Positions 23,403 to 37,977 are shown, numbered from the stretch's first letter. The stretch: DNA of 64,000 nucleotides from an uncultured Pseudocitrobacter sp. (GCA_913778145.1 CAJYVI010000129.1:1-64000), one strand, 5' to 3'. Program-made: numbers and translations. Notes: generated by a model not told the origin, from the sequence alone.

Positions 23403-24848
23403 ATGAAAATTGCTATATTGATTGGTGTTAGTGAGTATGCTTCTCAGCAAAATTTAATGGCAAGTAAGAATGATGTTTTATTGATGAATTCACTGATATC
23501 GATTGGTAATAATTATGACTCGATATTAATGATCGACAACGAAACAAACACACAAACGGTTAAGGCTAAATTAACATCATTTTTGCAAGGTAATTTCGGG
23601 AAGGAAGTTGATCAGCTTTTTTTCTATTTTAGTGGACATGGCTATTTTGATGGTGAAGAATTTCACTATATAATGAGTGACTTTGATTCGAAAAGGATTA
23701 AATCAACATCTCTAGAAAACTCAGAGTTAGATATTCTCATCAAATCAATCTCTCCTAAATTAACTGTGAAAATAGTAGATGCTTGTAACTCTGGGATTCC
23801 ATACATCAAAGATCCAACGGCTTTTGATAAGTATATAAATACATCTAAACAGAGTTTCGATAAATGTTATTTTATGTATTCTTCAGAGAGTTTGCAGTAT
23901 TCTTACGCTGATGCTAAATTGAGTTTCTTTACTAAAGCTATTGGAGAGGCTGTACTTAGCAGTAAAACAGAATTAGTTAGATATAAAGATATTATTGATT
24001 ATGTGTCTGATGAGTTTCAGGGAAATGAAAAACAATCACCAGTATTCGTTAGTCAAGCTAATTTTACAGATATATTTGTTAATGCATTACCAGATGAAAA
24101 GGTTTTTCTAAAAGAAATTCTCCGCCTGGATGATGTTAAAATAGAAAAAAAAGACAAGCATTATTCTTTAAAACAATTAATTGAAAACGATGCGAAAAGA
24201 TTTTTTGAAAAAGATGCAGCTATGCAAATTTATAATTCCATACCTGAATTAATTGATTCTTCTTTTACACTTGATGGGGAGTTACAAACTCTGTTTGAAA
24301 GAGAAGTTATTATTCATAATGATTATAATTCAATCCCAAAAATAAAATCACTATCCGAATGGATTAGTAATAATAACGACGGTTTTTTTGTAAGATCTAT
24401 AATTACAAATGAATCATATGAAGATAGAGTCCGGAAGCCTGGTGTCTTAGGGTTAGATATATTTAGTGAGGATGCTTATATAACGGTTACAAAATATCGA
24501 AGTGTACCAACTTCTTTGACCACGACTACAGAAGTGCCATTTCATGTTATACAAATAAAAGTTAAGCCACGCTATCCTAATCTTAATAGTGTAACAATGT
24601 TCTTTCTACCATTAATTTCAAGAACGAAGCTAATGATTTTTTCTACGATTGCTTCTTATAAAAGTGTTGGCTGGGATAAAGAGCAAATATTAACCGATGA
24701 TTGTAAGTGGAGTCCTAAGATTGTAGAGCTTCTAGAGAAAGAAAAATTAACTGAATATATTGCTGAATCGTTTAAGCAATTTTACGATTCAATTTATCAG
24801 CCCTTACTTAGTAGTTTTGATGTAACATCCAAAAAAGAGAAAAAATAA
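23403..24848 (+). CDS. Caspase-like (peptidase C14) protein, probable anti-phage effector
   Basis: A 481-residue cytosolic protein. The N-terminal domain (about 1-215) has the caspase-haemoglobinase fold signatures: MKIAILIGVSEY strand, the catalytic His in FYFSGHGYF (His79) and the catalytic Cys in KIVDACNSG (Cys128). The C-terminal half (about 220-481) is Lys-rich and unlike any domain I know; it may sense or bind a partner. There is no signal peptide or membrane segment. AGAGG precedes the ATG. It is very AT-rich and sits in a satellite remnant, so horizontal acquisition is likely. Bacterial caspase-like proteases act in several abortive defence systems; its substrate is unknown. It is monocistronic with its own terminator. 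Confidence 0.8.
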   Translation: MKIAILIGVSEYASQQNLMASKNDVLLMNSLISIGNNYDSILMIDNETNTQTVKAKLTSFLQGNFGKEVDQLFFYFSGHGYFDGEEFHYIMSDFDSKRIKSTSLENSELDILIKSISPKLTVKIVDACNSGIPYIKDPTAFDKYINTSKQSFDKCYFMYSSESLQYSYADAKLSFFTKAIGEAVLSSKTELVRYKDIIDYVSDEFQGNEKQSPVFVSQANFTDIFVNALPDEKVFLKEILRLDDVKIEKKDKHYSLKQLIENDAKRFFEKDAAMQIYNSIPELIDSSFTLDGELQTLFEREVIIHNDYNSIPKIKSLSEWISNNNDGFFVRSIITNESYEDRVRKPGVLGLDIFSEDAYITVTKYRSVPTSLTTTTEVPFHVIQIKVKPRYPNLNSVTMFFLPLISRTKLMIFSTIASYKSVGWDKEQILTDDCKWSPKIVELLEKEKLTEYIAESFKQFYDSIYQPLLSSFDVTSKKEKK

Positions 24849-24854
24849 CATTAT

Positions 24855-24890
24855 TAATGTTGGCCCTTTTAAAAGGGCCAATGTTCATTT
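24855..24890. terminator. Terminator after the caspase-like gene
   Basis: A perfect palindrome, TTGGCCCTTTT then AAAAGGGCCAA (24859-24880), flanked by AT-rich sequence with T-tracts on the plus side. Confidence 0.85.
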
Positions 24891-24990
24891 TAAGCATTAG
24901 CTTCATATATTTACCAAACTTCCCGATAACCACTTTACGTCCCTCTTCGATCTGCGCATCAACAAAATCCACCCCGGACTGAAGCATCTC

Positions 24991-25494
24991 CTAGGCCAGC
25001 ATGCGTTTAAGCACGTTTCGCGTCAGTAGGGCGACGTGATCGGAACCTCGTTGCTTGATGCGGTCGAGCACGACCTGAATATGGGCGGTTGTGAGTTCTT
25101 CGAGTTCCAGCTTCCCGATGACGGGAATAATGTCCTTCTCGATAGTGCGAGTGATGTTGCGCGGATCGCGGTTACTTTTTTCAACGATATCGGTTAGCCA
25201 GCGTTTGGCGAATGTTTTGTCTGTCGTCGGGTCTTTCTGTTTAAGCTTTTCTTCCTGCTTTTTCTGCGCGGGATTGATGTCATGGGCCACCATTGAACGG
25301 CACTTTTCACGCCAAAGCCGCGCTTCTGCAAGTGAGAAAGTCGGGTATTCGCCCAGCGTGATCTTTTGCGATTGGTTGTCAAAGTGGAAGCGGAAACGCC
25401 AGATTTTCCGTCGGTGGGAAGAACTTCAATCACCAGCCCGTCATGATCGGCAAGTTGCCATGGGTGTATGTAGTTTTGTATCTGAAAGTGCCAT
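24991..25494 (-). pseudogene. int: P4-type tyrosine integrase remnant
   Basis: Begins MALSDTKLHTP at 25494, the usual start of P4-like integrases. It then continues in a different frame (WQLADHDGLVIEVLPTDG) and returns to the first frame (KIWRFRFHF, LGEYPTFSLAEARLWREKC, then the core-binding region DKTFAKRWLTDIVEKSNRDP) before a TAG at 24991-24993. There are thus two opposing frameshifts. The C-terminal catalytic domain with the Arg-His-Arg-Tyr residues is gone, so it is inactive. After the TAG the frame stays open but reads unlike an integrase (EMLQSGVDFVDAQ, GRKVVIGKFGKYMKLM), suggesting a deletion that joined it to another gene's tail. Confidence 0.82.
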
Positions 25495-25587
25495 ATCGAA
25501 CCACTATGAGAAGGCAGGTTTGAGCATTTTTTAGATATTGTTTTTTAGTGCAAAAAATAAACAATGGCACGCGAGGAATTTAGAGAT

Positions 25588-25609
25588 GGGCACAATTCAG
25601 GACACAAAA
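25588..25609 (+). repeat. Right copy of the imperfect direct repeat flanking the island
   Basis: GGGCACA, five bases, GGACACAAAA; 19 of 22 positions are identical to 19937-19958. It lies about 95 bases upstream of the integrase remnant's start and about 110 bases from the mnmE stop. Confidence 0.45.
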
Positions 25610-25651
25610 ATCTCGGATGAACCCGCATGACTATGGACCAGTAAGGAAAGT

Positions 25652-25686
25652 AAAAAACCGCATTAACAGCCAGTTAATGCGGGTTA
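25652..25686 (-). terminator. Rho-independent terminator of mnmE
   Basis: On the minus strand CCCGCATTAAC pairs with GTTAATGCGG and is followed by six T, about 35 bases after the mnmE stop. Confidence 0.9.
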
Positions 25687-25718
25687 GTGAACGTTCACGA
25701 ACGAGTACAAGCTAATCG

Positions 25719-27083
25719 CTACTTCCCAATACAAAAACTCGAGAAAATCCGCCCCAGCAAATCATCGGAGGTGAATTCCCCGGTAATCTCGCTCAGGGCC
25801 TGCTGTGCGAGGCGCAGCTCTTCAGCCAGTAATTCACCTGCCCATGCGCCTAACAGCTGCGCCTTGCCCTGCTGAAGGTGCTCTGCGGCCTGTTCCAGCG
25901 CCTGCAGGTGACGACGACGCGCCAGGAAACCGCCTTCCATATTGGTTTCAAAGCCCATGCTCTGTTTGAGATGGTTGCGCAGCACTTCCACGCCATCGCC
26001 GGTACGCGCGGAGAGACGGACCAGTGAGTGACCATTCACCTCGCTCAATCCCTGCGGTTCGCCGGTGATATCCGCTTTGTTACGAACCACGGTTATCGGC
26101 AGATTTTCCGGCAGACGGGCGATAAAATCAGGCCAGATGGCTGCCGGGTCTACAGCGTCGGTGGTGGTGCCATCCACCATAAACAGCACGCGGTCGGCCT
26201 GTTCGATTTCCTGCCAGGCGCGCTCGATACCGATGCGCTCCACCTCATCACTGGCTTCACGCAGGCCCGCCGTATCGATGATATGCAGCGGCATGCCGTC
26301 AATATGAATATGTTCGCGCAGCACGTCGCGCGTGGTGCCTGCAATATCGGTAACGATGGCGGCTTCGCGCCCCGCCAGCGCATTCAGCAGGCTCGATTTC
26401 CCGGCATTAGGGCGCCCGGCAATCACCACTTTCATTCCTTCACGCAGCAGGCTGCCCTGACGCGCTTCGGCACGCACGGCGTCGAGATCGGTCATCACAT
26501 CATTCAGCTGCGCTTCGATTTTGCCGTCAGAGAGGAAATCAATTTCTTCATCCGGGAAGTCGATGGCCGCTTCCACGTAGATGCGCAGGTGAGTGAGTGC
26601 TTCCACTAATTGATTCACGCGGGCTGAAAACGCACCCTGTAATGAGTTCAGCGCGGAACGCGCCGCTTGCTCTGAACTGGCGTCGATCAAATCGGCAATC
26701 GCTTCTGCTTGCGCCAAATCGAGCTTATCGTTGAGAAACGCGCGCTCAGAGAACTCGCCCGGTTTCGCGATGCGAACGCCCGGAAGAGTGAGAATACGCT
26801 TGAGCAGCAGATCCAGAATCACCGGGCCGCCGTGGCCTTGCAGCTCCAGCACGTCTTCGCCGGTAAAGGAGTTTGGGCCGGGGAACCACAGGGCGATACC
26901 TTGATCGAGGGCGGTACCGTCGACATCTTTGAACGGCAGATAGTCGGCGTAGCGAGGTTTAGGCAGTTTGCCCAGTACGGCTTCTGCCACCTCACGCGCT
27001 TTCAGGCCAGAGATGCGCAGAATACCCACACCACCGCGTCCCGGTGGGGTTGCCTGGGCGATGATCGTGTCGTTATGGCTCAT
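25719..27083 (-). CDS. mnmE: tRNA uridine-5-carboxymethylaminomethyl modification GTPase
   Basis: With MnmG, modifies the wobble uridine (cmnm5U34) of several tRNAs. It is 454 residues: an N-terminal folate-binding domain, a helical domain, and an inserted Ras-like G domain. The G motifs are [12 protein letters not shown] near 224, [12 protein letters not shown] and NKAD. The C-terminus is FCIGK, whose Cys is needed for activity. The coding end TTTTGTATTGGGAAGTAG is the region used as attB by SGI1-type elements, and a satellite remnant lies just beyond it. Confidence 0.97.
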   Translation of the reverse strand: MSHNDTIIAQATPPGRGGVGILRISGLKAREVAEAVLGKLPKPRYADYLPFKDVDGTALDQGIALWFPGPNSFTGEDVLELQGHGGPVILDLLLKRILTLPGVRIAKPGEFSERAFLNDKLDLAQAEAIADLIDASSEQAARSALNSLQGAFSARVNQLVEALTHLRIYVEAAIDFPDEEIDFLSDGKIEAQLNDVMTDLDAVRAEARQGSLLREGMKVVIAGRPNAGKSSLLNALAGREAAIVTDIAGTTRDVLREHIHIDGMPLHIIDTAGLREASDEVERIGIERAWQEIEQADRVLFMVDGTTTDAVDPAAIWPDFIARLPENLPITVVRNKADITGEPQGLSEVNGHSLVRLSARTGDGVEVLRNHLKQSMGFETNMEGGFLARRRHLQALEQAAEHLQQGKAQLLGAWAGELLAEELRLAQQALSEITGEFTSDDLLGRIFSSFCIGK

Positions 27084-27104
27084 GATATGTCTCTTTCAGT
27101 ACAA

Positions 27105-27133
27105 ATAAAAAAGGCGGTCATAAGACCGCCCTT
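27105..27133 (-). terminator. Rho-independent terminator of yidC
   Basis: GGCGGTC (27113-27119) pairs with GACCGCC (27124-27130). On the minus strand the stem is followed by a run of T. Confidence 0.88.
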
Positions 27134-27147
27134 TCATTTATTTCCGT

Positions 27148-27181
27148 TTGCCGGATAGCGGCTTCGCCTTATCCGGCCTAC
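27148..27181. repeat. REP element between yidC and mnmE
   Basis: GCCGGATAGCGGCTTCGCC then TTATCCGGCCTAC, a single typical REP palindrome. Confidence 0.85.
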
Positions 27182-27188
27182 AACCGAA

Positions 27189-28832
27189 TCAGGATTTTTT
27201 CTTCTCGCGGCTATGCAGGCCACGTTTTTCCAGACCACGGTAAATCAGCTGCTGCTGAATAATGGTTACCAGGTTGCTGACGATATAGTACAGCACCAGA
27301 CCAGACGGGAACCACAGGAAGAACACGGTGAAGATGACCGGCATAAAGGTCATGATCTTCTGCTGCATCGGGTCGGTTACGGTGGTCGGCGACATCTTCT
27401 GAATGAAGAACATCGTTACGCCCATCAGAATCGGCAGGATGTAGTACGGGTCCTGTGCGGACAGGTCGTGGATCCAGAGTGCGAACGGCGCATGACGCAG
27501 TTCAACGGAGCCCATCAGCATGTAGTACAGCGCAAGGAAGATTGGCATCTGGATCAGCAGCGGGAAGCAGCCGCCCAGCGGGTTAACCTTCTCAGCTTTG
27601 TACAGGGCCATCATTTCCTGGCTCTGACGCTGTTTGTCATCGCCCAGACGCTCACGCATTGCCGCGATTTTCGGCTGCAGCATACGCATCTTCGCCATGG
27701 AGGTGTACTGCGCTTTAGTCAGCGGGTACATGATGCCACGAACGATAAAGGTGATAACGATGATGGAGAAGCCCCAGTTACCCAGGAAGCTGTGGATCCA
27801 TTTCAGCAGTTTGAACAGCGGCTGAGAGATAAACCACAACCAACCGTAATCAACGGTCAGATCCAGGTGCGGCGCGACGGCTGCCATTTTGTCCTGAATT
27901 TCCGGGCCAACCCACAGGGTGCTGCCCAGCGTACCGGTTTGACCCGGCTGAACCAGAACAGGCTGAGATTTGTAGCCGATCGCTGCAACGCCGTTACCGA
28001 GGTTAGCGGTATAGAAGTTGTTGGAGCCATCGTTACGCGGAACCCACGCGGTCGCGAAATACTGTTGCAGCATCGCTACCCAACCGCCTTTAGAGCTGAC
28101 GTTCAGGTTTTCGTTATCGGCGATTTTGTCGAATTTGTATTTTTCATACTTCGCATCAGGCGTGGAGTATGCTGCGCCGCGGAAGGTGTGCAGCGCAAAG
28201 TTGCTGCTGCCGGTATCGCGGTGAGAGGGCAGATTGATGGACTGCTTAAGCTGACCAAAGGTGGACAACTCTAACGGTTTCTCGCTGCTGTTCTGCACGC
28301 TGTAGCCCACGTTCACCGCATATTCGCCCTTTTTCAGGGTGAAGGTTTTGGTGAAGGTGTTGCCCGCTTTATCGGTATAAGTCATCGGGATAACCAGTTC
28401 GTTCTGGCCATCGGCCATTACAAAGGTATCGCTGGTGACGTTATACAGCGGACGATCGCCATTTGCCGGATTATCCGGGCCATCACGACCGGTCAGGCCG
28501 CTTTGTGCCTGATAGATAAACTGCGGCGTCGTTTCCAGTAACTGGAACGGCTCAGAAGATTTGAGTTCTTTCGGGTAAGCCAACAGGAGTGCCTGCTCAA
28601 CATCACCACCACGGGTGTTGATGGTCAGCTCGAGCACATCGGTTTTCACCGTAATCAGTTTCCCCTGGCCACTGGCCGGTACGCCCTGGTCGGCGGCGCT
28701 ACCCGCTGCGGTGGTCGTAGTCTGCGTGGTCTGCTGCTGAGGTTGAGGATTGTTATCCTGTTCCCAAGCCTGCCAGATCATGAAAGACACGAACAACAAA
28801 GCGATGATGAGAAGATTGCGTTGCGAATCCAT
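27189..28832 (-). CDS. yidC: Membrane protein insertase YidC
   Basis: Inserts and folds inner membrane proteins, alone or with SecYEG. It is 547 residues. The order is an N-terminal signal anchor ([15 protein letters not shown]), a large periplasmic beta-supersandwich domain (about 60-340), and a conserved core of five membrane helices with the cytoplasmic hairpin. The C-terminal tail is basic ([15 protein letters not shown]). The gene starts two bases after yidD ends, in the usual rpmH-rnpA-yidD-yidC-mnmE block. Confidence 0.98.
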   Translation of the reverse strand: MDSQRNLLIIALLFVSFMIWQAWEQDNNPQPQQQTTQTTTTAAGSAADQGVPASGQGKLITVKTDVLELTINTRGGDVEQALLLAYPKELKSSEPFQLLETTPQFIYQAQSGLTGRDGPDNPANGDRPLYNVTSDTFVMADGQNELVIPMTYTDKAGNTFTKTFTLKKGEYAVNVGYSVQNSSEKPLELSTFGQLKQSINLPSHRDTGSSNFALHTFRGAAYSTPDAKYEKYKFDKIADNENLNVSSKGGWVAMLQQYFATAWVPRNDGSNNFYTANLGNGVAAIGYKSQPVLVQPGQTGTLGSTLWVGPEIQDKMAAVAPHLDLTVDYGWLWFISQPLFKLLKWIHSFLGNWGFSIIVITFIVRGIMYPLTKAQYTSMAKMRMLQPKIAAMRERLGDDKQRQSQEMMALYKAEKVNPLGGCFPLLIQMPIFLALYYMLMGSVELRHAPFALWIHDLSAQDPYYILPILMGVTMFFIQKMSPTTVTDPMQQKIMTFMPVIFTVFFLWFPSGLVLYYIVSNLVTIIQQQLIYRGLEKRGLHSREKKKS

Positions 28833-28834
28833 CG

Positions 28835-29092
28835 TTAGTGTTCTCTGGTATTAAAAGGTCCGGGGGGGACGGGATCGTCTCCACCTGGGTGTAAAGGGTG
28901 GCATTTTAATACGCGTTTCACTGTCAACCAACTGCCTTTTAACACTCCAAACCTGCGCAATGCCTCAATTCCGTATTGTGAACAGGTAGGAGTGAAACGG
29001 CAATGCGGCCCGAGTAGCGGACTAATCAGGCGTTGATAGACCCGAATGAGGGCTATCAGGAGCCGTGAGCCAGGCGACAATGGCGGCGCCAT
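28835..29092 (-). CDS. yidD: Membrane protein insertion efficiency factor YidD
   Basis: An 85-residue inner-membrane-associated protein that aids YidC-dependent insertion. The conserved core is [20 protein letters not shown], then [17 protein letters not shown] with its Cys residues. Its start overlaps the end of rnpA by 37 bases, a conserved arrangement. Confidence 0.95.
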   Translation of the reverse strand: MAPPLSPGSRLLIALIRVYQRLISPLLGPHCRFTPTCSQYGIEALRRFGVLKGSWLTVKRVLKCHPLHPGGDDPVPPGPFNTREH

Positions 29093-29415
29093 AATTTTTC
29101 CAACGCTTCCGAAAGAGCACGGTTATCGAGGTCTGCAACCCCCTTCTTCGCCACCACCACGAAATCCATCGACGGGAGTTCATGTTGACGTAAACGGAAG
29201 CTTTCACGCGTCAGACGTTTAATCCGATTGCGTTCATGCGCGCGTTTAACATTTTTCTTGGCGACTGTAAGACCGATACGGGGATGCCCCAGCGAATTTT
29301 GGCGGCCGAGGATGGTGATTTGCGGCGTGCCAGCCCGTTGTGGCTGCTGGAAGACGAATGTGAAATGAGTGGGAGTTAACAAACGTAACTCCCTGGGAAA
29401 TGCTAGCTTAACCAC
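29056..29415 (-). CDS. rnpA: Ribonuclease P protein component
   Basis: Basic protein subunit of RNase P, which trims the 5' leader from tRNA precursors. It is 119 residues. The RNR signature is [17 protein letters not shown] (about 56-72). It lies 16 bases downstream of rpmH in the same operon. Confidence 0.97.
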   Translation of the reverse strand: MVKLAFPRELRLLTPTHFTFVFQQPQRAGTPQITILGRQNSLGHPRIGLTVAKKNVKRAHERNRIKRLTRESFRLRQHELPSMDFVVVAKKGVADLDNRALSEALEKLWRRHCRLAHGS

Positions 29416-29431
29416 TCAGGGGTTAGCTTTA

Positions 29432-30365
<934 letters not shown>

Positions 30366-31763
30366 GTGTCACTTTCGCTTTGGCAGCAGTGTCTTGCCCG
30401 ATTGCAGGATGAGTTACCAGCCACAGAATTCAGCATGTGGATCCGCCCGTTGCAGGCGGAACTGAGCGATAACACGCTGGCCCTGTACGCGCCAAATCGT
30501 TTTGTGCTTGATTGGGTAAGAGACAAATACCTGAACAATATCAACGGGCTGCTGAATGATTTCTGCGGTTCTGACGCCCCACAGCTGCGCTTTGAAGTGG
30601 GTACCAAACCGGTTACCCATACGCTCAAAGAGACGGCAAACGTCGCGATCCCAGCACAGGCCGCGCAGGTGCATACGCCACGCGCTGTGCCCGCGCCGCG
30701 TCAGGGGTGGGATAACGTTCCGGCCCCGGCAGAGCCTTCTTATCGTTCCAACGTTAACGTAAAACACACCTTCGATAACTTCGTTGAAGGTAAGTCGAAC
30801 CAGCTGGCGCGCGCGGCGGCGCGTCAGGTGGCGGACAACCCTGGCGGCGCGTATAACCCGCTGTTTTTATACGGCGGAACGGGCCTCGGTAAAACGCACT
30901 TATTACATGCAGTCGGTAACGGCATCATCGCACGTAAACCGAATGCTAAAGTGGTGTACATGCACTCCGAGCGTTTTGTGCAGGACATGGTAAAAGCCCT
31001 GCAAAACAACGCCATCGAGGAGTTCAAACGCTACTATCGCTCCGTCGATGCCCTGCTTATCGATGACATCCAGTTCTTTGCCAATAAAGAACGATCCCAG
31101 GAAGAGTTTTTCCACACCTTTAACGCTTTGCTGGAAGGTAATCAGCAGATCATCCTCACATCGGATCGCTATCCAAAAGAGATCAACGGCGTGGAAGATC
31201 GTCTGAAATCCCGCTTCGGCTGGGGCCTGACGGTGGCGATTGAGCCGCCGGAACTGGAAACCCGCGTTGCCATTCTGATGAAAAAAGCCGACGAGAACGA
31301 CATTCGTCTGCCGGGTGAGGTGGCGTTCTTTATTGCCAAGCGTCTACGCTCTAACGTGCGTGAGCTGGAAGGGGCACTGAATCGCGTGATTGCCAACGCC
31401 AACTTTACGGGCCGGGCTATCACTATCGACTTCGTTCGCGAAGCGCTGCGCGATTTACTCGCGTTGCAGGAAAAACTGGTCACTATCGACAATATTCAGA
31501 AGACAGTGGCCGAGTACTACAAGATTAAGGTGGCGGACCTGCTCTCCAAACGGCGTTCCCGTTCGGTGGCGCGTCCGCGTCAAATGGCGATGGCGCTGGC
31601 TAAAGAGCTGACCAACCACAGTCTGCCAGAAATTGGCGACGCATTTGGTGGTCGTGACCATACTACCGTGCTTCATGCCTGCCGCAAGATTGAGCAGCTG
31701 CGTGAAGAGAGCCACGATATCAAAGAAGATTTTTCAAATTTAATCAGAACATTATCGTCGTGA
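30366..31763 (+). CDS. dnaA: Chromosomal replication initiator DnaA
   Basis: Binds DnaA boxes and opens oriC. It is 465 residues from a GTG start (30366), as in E. coli; the longer frame upstream is not used. Domain I starts with [17 protein letters not shown], domain III is the AAA+ ATPase (Walker [10 protein letters not shown] near 170, Walker [10 protein letters not shown]), and domain IV has the DNA-binding signature [15 protein letters not shown]. It is followed 4 bases later by dnaN. Confidence 0.98.
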   Translation: MSLSLWQQCLARLQDELPATEFSMWIRPLQAELSDNTLALYAPNRFVLDWVRDKYLNNINGLLNDFCGSDAPQLRFEVGTKPVTHTLKETANVAIPAQAAQVHTPRAVPAPRQGWDNVPAPAEPSYRSNVNVKHTFDNFVEGKSNQLARAAARQVADNPGGAYNPLFLYGGTGLGKTHLLHAVGNGIIARKPNAKVVYMHSERFVQDMVKALQNNAIEEFKRYYRSVDALLIDDIQFFANKERSQEEFFHTFNALLEGNQQIILTSDRYPKEINGVEDRLKSRFGWGLTVAIEPPELETRVAILMKKADENDIRLPGEVAFFIAKRLRSNVRELEGALNRVIANANFTGRAITIDFVREALRDLLALQEKLVTIDNIQKTVAEYYKIKVADLLSKRRSRSVARPRQMAMALAKELTNHSLPEIGDAFGGRDHTTVLHACRKIEQLREESHDIKEDFSNLIRTLSS

Positions 31764-31767
31764 CGCT

Positions 31768-32867
31768 ATGAAATTTACCGTAGAACGTGAACATTTATTA
31801 AAACCGTTACAACAGGTGAGTGGCCCGTTAGGTGGCCGCCCGACGCTGCCTATTCTCGGAAACCTGTTGTTGCAGGTGGCTGACGGTACGCTGTCATTGA
31901 CCGGTACCGATTTAGAAATGGAGATGGTCGCTCGCGTGGCGCTGGTACAGGCGCACGAACCCGGCGCAACCACCGTCCCGGCGCGTAAATTCTTCGATAT
32001 CTGCCGTGGTCTGCCGGAAGGCGCCGAGATCGCCGTGCAGCTGGAAGGTGACCGTATGCTGGTCCGTTCTGGCCGTAGCCGCTTCTCGCTCTCCACGCTG
32101 CCTGCCGCAGACTTCCCGAATCTGGACGACTGGCAGAGCGAGGTGGAATTCACCCTGCCGCAGGCGACCATGAAGCGTCTGATTGAAGCGACCCAGTTCT
32201 CGATGGCGCATCAGGACGTTCGCTATTACTTAAACGGCATGCTGTTCGAAACCGAAGGTGAAGAGCTGCGTACCGTAGCGACCGATGGCCACCGTCTGGC
32301 GGTGTGCTCCATGCCGGTCGGCGAATCGCTGCCGAACCATTCGGTGATCGTGCCGCGTAAAGGCGTGATTGAACTGATGCGTATGCTCGACGGCGGTGAT
32401 AACCCGCTGCGCGTACAAATTGGCAGCAACAACATTCGCGCGCACGTCGGCGATTTTATCTTCACTTCGAAGCTGGTTGATGGCCGTTTCCCGGATTATC
32501 GCCGCGTATTGCCGAAGAACCCGGATAAACATCTCGATGCAGGCTGCGATATTCTCAAGCAGGCGTTTGCGCGTGCGGCCATTCTTTCCAACGAAAAATT
32601 CCGCGGCGTGCGTCTGTTTGTCAGCGAAAACCAGCTGAAAATCACCGCCAACAACCCGGAACAGGAAGAAGCGGAAGAGATTCTGGACGTCAACTATTCC
32701 GGCACCGAGATGGAAATTGGCTTTAACGTCAGTTACGTGCTCGACGTGCTGAATGCGCTGAAATGTGAAAACGTACGTATTTTGCTGACGGACTCCGTTT
32801 CCAGCGTTCAGATTGAAGATGCCGCATCACAGTCGGCTGCCTATGTTGTCATGCCAATGAGACTGTA

Positions 32868-32868
<1 letters not shown>
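31768..32868 (+). CDS. dnaN: DNA polymerase III beta sliding clamp
   Basis: Ring-shaped processivity clamp of the replicative polymerase. It is 366 residues in three repeated domains and ends with the conserved [10 protein letters not shown], which lines the partner-binding cleft. It starts 4 bases after dnaA and its stop overlaps the recF start by one base (TAATG). Confidence 0.98.
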
Positions 32869-36384
<3,516 letters not shown>

Positions 36385-36397
36385 ACCGATGGCAAAT

Positions 36398-36466
36398 GCC
36401 CGGTGGCGCTGGCCTACAAATCATCTTTTGTAGGCCGGATAAGGCGTTTACGCCGCCATCCGGCAA
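36398..36466. repeat. REP pair after gyrB
   Basis: GCCCGGTGGCGCTGGCC (shortened, lacking part of the usual loop) and GTAGGCCGGATAAGGCG...CATCCGGC. Confidence 0.8.
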
Positions 36467-36480
36467 AGCAATGCTGACAT

Positions 36481-36513
36481 AAAACGCCTGAATTTATTCA
36501 GGCGTTTTTTTTC
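36481..36513 (+). terminator. Rho-independent terminator of gyrB
   Basis: AACGCCTGAA (36483-36492), TTTA loop, TTCAGGCGTT (36497-36506), then a run of T. Confidence 0.93.
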
Positions 36514-36638
36514 GTCTGCCGATGTCGTTAAAAGGCAGCGATTAAAGCCCCATCATTTATAGGTGTGAAAAGAAATTCTCTTACCCACACTGACCTATAC
36601 TTCTCTCATCACACATTCACCATTAAAAGGAGTGGAAG

Positions 36639-37040
36639 ATGGGGCTTTTTGATGAGGTTGTCGGCTCGTTTCTCAATGGCGATGCCGGGAAGTATCAGGC
36701 TATCCTGAACTGGGTGAACGAGCAGGGCGGCATTCAGGCATTGCTGCAAAAACTGCAAAACGGTGGGTTGGGCGACATTCTGTCTACGTGGATCAGCAAT
36801 CAACATAGCAATCAACCAGTGAGTGGCGATCAGCTGGAATCGGCATTGGGCACGCCGGCGGTCTCCGATCTCGGCCAAAAACTGGGCATTGATACCGGTT
36901 CTGCGTCGAATCTGCTGGCGGAATATCTGCCAAAAATCATTGATGCGCTCTCGCCGCAGGGAGAAGTTGCCCCGCAGGCGCATAACGATTTACTCAGCGC
37001 AGGAATGGATCTGCTGAAAAGCGGCAAACTTTTCGGCTAA
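36639..37040 (+). CDS. yidB: DUF937-family protein YidB
   Basis: A 133-residue, Gly/Leu-rich, mostly helical protein of unknown function, matching E. coli YidB. It starts MGLFDEVVGSFLNGDAGKYQ. The repeat-like second half (LGTPAVSDLGQKLGIDTG) is typical of DUF937. A good Shine-Dalgarno (AAAGGAG) precedes it. Confidence 0.92.
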   Translation: MGLFDEVVGSFLNGDAGKYQAILNWVNEQGGIQALLQKLQNGGLGDILSTWISNQHSNQPVSGDQLESALGTPAVSDLGQKLGIDTGSASNLLAEYLPKIIDALSPQGEVAPQAHNDLLSAGMDLLKSGKLFG

Positions 37041-37161
37041 CCACGCCACAAAAGGGGAGCACGCCGGGCGCGTTGCATCCCCGTTTTAACCCGTCACGGC
37101 TGCTGTTTTTTGAGCGGAATCGCGTTAGCATGAGGAAGGACTCATCTAACCTGGGGTATTC

Positions 37162-37974
37162 ATGGCTATCAAACTTATTGCAATCGACATGGACGGAACC
37201 TTGCTGTTGCCGGACCATACCATTTCTCCTGCTGTCAAAAAGGCGATCGCCGATGCGCGTGCGCGTGGCGTTAACGTGGTGCTGACCACAGGTCGCCCCT
37301 ACGCAGGTGTGCATAGCTATTTGAAAGAGCTGCACATGGAACAACCGGGCGATTACTGCATCACTTATAACGGCGCGCTGGTGCAGAAAGCAGGTGACGG
37401 CAGTACGGTTGCGCAAACCGCATTGGGTTATGACGACTACCGCTATCTGGAACAGCTTGCGCGCGAGGTCGGCTCGCACTTCCACGCGCTCGATCGCAAT
37501 ACGCTTTATACCGCCAACCGCGACATCAGCTATTACACGGTGCATGAATCTTACGTCGCCACTATTCCGCTGGTCTTCTGCGAAGCCGAAAAAATGGACC
37601 CGGCGACACAGTTCCTGAAAGTAATGATGATTGATGAGCCAGCCATCCTGGATAAAGCGATTGCGAAAATCCCGGCAGAAGTTAAAGAGAAGTACACCGT
37701 GCTGAAAAGTGCGCCGTACTTCCTCGAAATCCTCGATAAACGCGTCAATAAAGGCACTGGCGTGAAATCGCTGGCCGATGCACTGGGCATCAAAGCGGAA
37801 GAGATTATGGCGATTGGCGACCAGGAAAACGATATCGCCATGATTGAATTCGCAGGCGTCGGCGTGGCGATGGACAACGCCATTCCGTCGGTGAAAGAAG
37901 CGGCGAACTTCGTCACTAAATCCAACCTTGAAGACGGTGTAGCGTACGCTATTGAGAAGTTTGCGCTGAATTAA
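37162..37974 (+). CDS. yidA: HAD-family sugar phosphatase YidA
   Basis: Cytoplasmic HAD phosphatase of the Cof-type IIB subgroup; E. coli YidA acts on several sugar phosphates. It is 270 residues. Motif I is DMDGTLLLPD near residue 9, the Cof signature is GDQENDIAMIEFAGVGVAM near the C-terminus, and Lys of motif III is in NKGTGVKSLAD. Confidence 0.95.
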   Translation: MAIKLIAIDMDGTLLLPDHTISPAVKKAIADARARGVNVVLTTGRPYAGVHSYLKELHMEQPGDYCITYNGALVQKAGDGSTVAQTALGYDDYRYLEQLAREVGSHFHALDRNTLYTANRDISYYTVHESYVATIPLVFCEAEKMDPATQFLKVMMIDEPAILDKAIAKIPAEVKEKYTVLKSAPYFLEILDKRVNKGTGVKSLADALGIKAEEIMAIGDQENDIAMIEFAGVGVAMDNAIPSVKEAANFVTKSNLEDGVAYAIEKFALN

Positions 37975-37977
37975 TTT

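Larger units (their letters stand above)
19937..25609. mobile_element. Degraded P4-like satellite island between mdtL and mnmE
   Basis: A 5.7 kb stretch unlike the flanking chromosome. Markers are: a P4-type RNA immunity arrangement with a kil-position ORF at the left; two markedly AT-rich cargo genes (KAP NTPase, caspase-like); two small overlapping ORFs; and a broken P4-type integrase at the right, next to the mnmE 3' end. An imperfect 22-base direct repeat, 19 matches, lies at both edges (19937-19958 and 25588-25609). No primase/helicase (alpha), capsid-size or AlpA-type gene is intact, so it cannot move by itself. The 3' end of mnmE is a known integration target for other elements such as SGI1. 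Exact edges are inferred. Confidence 0.7.

Noticed and set aside
19591-25718. CRISPR array or tRNA gene in the island
   Set aside because: No regularly spaced repeats and no cloverleaf were found; the likely integration target is the protein gene mnmE.
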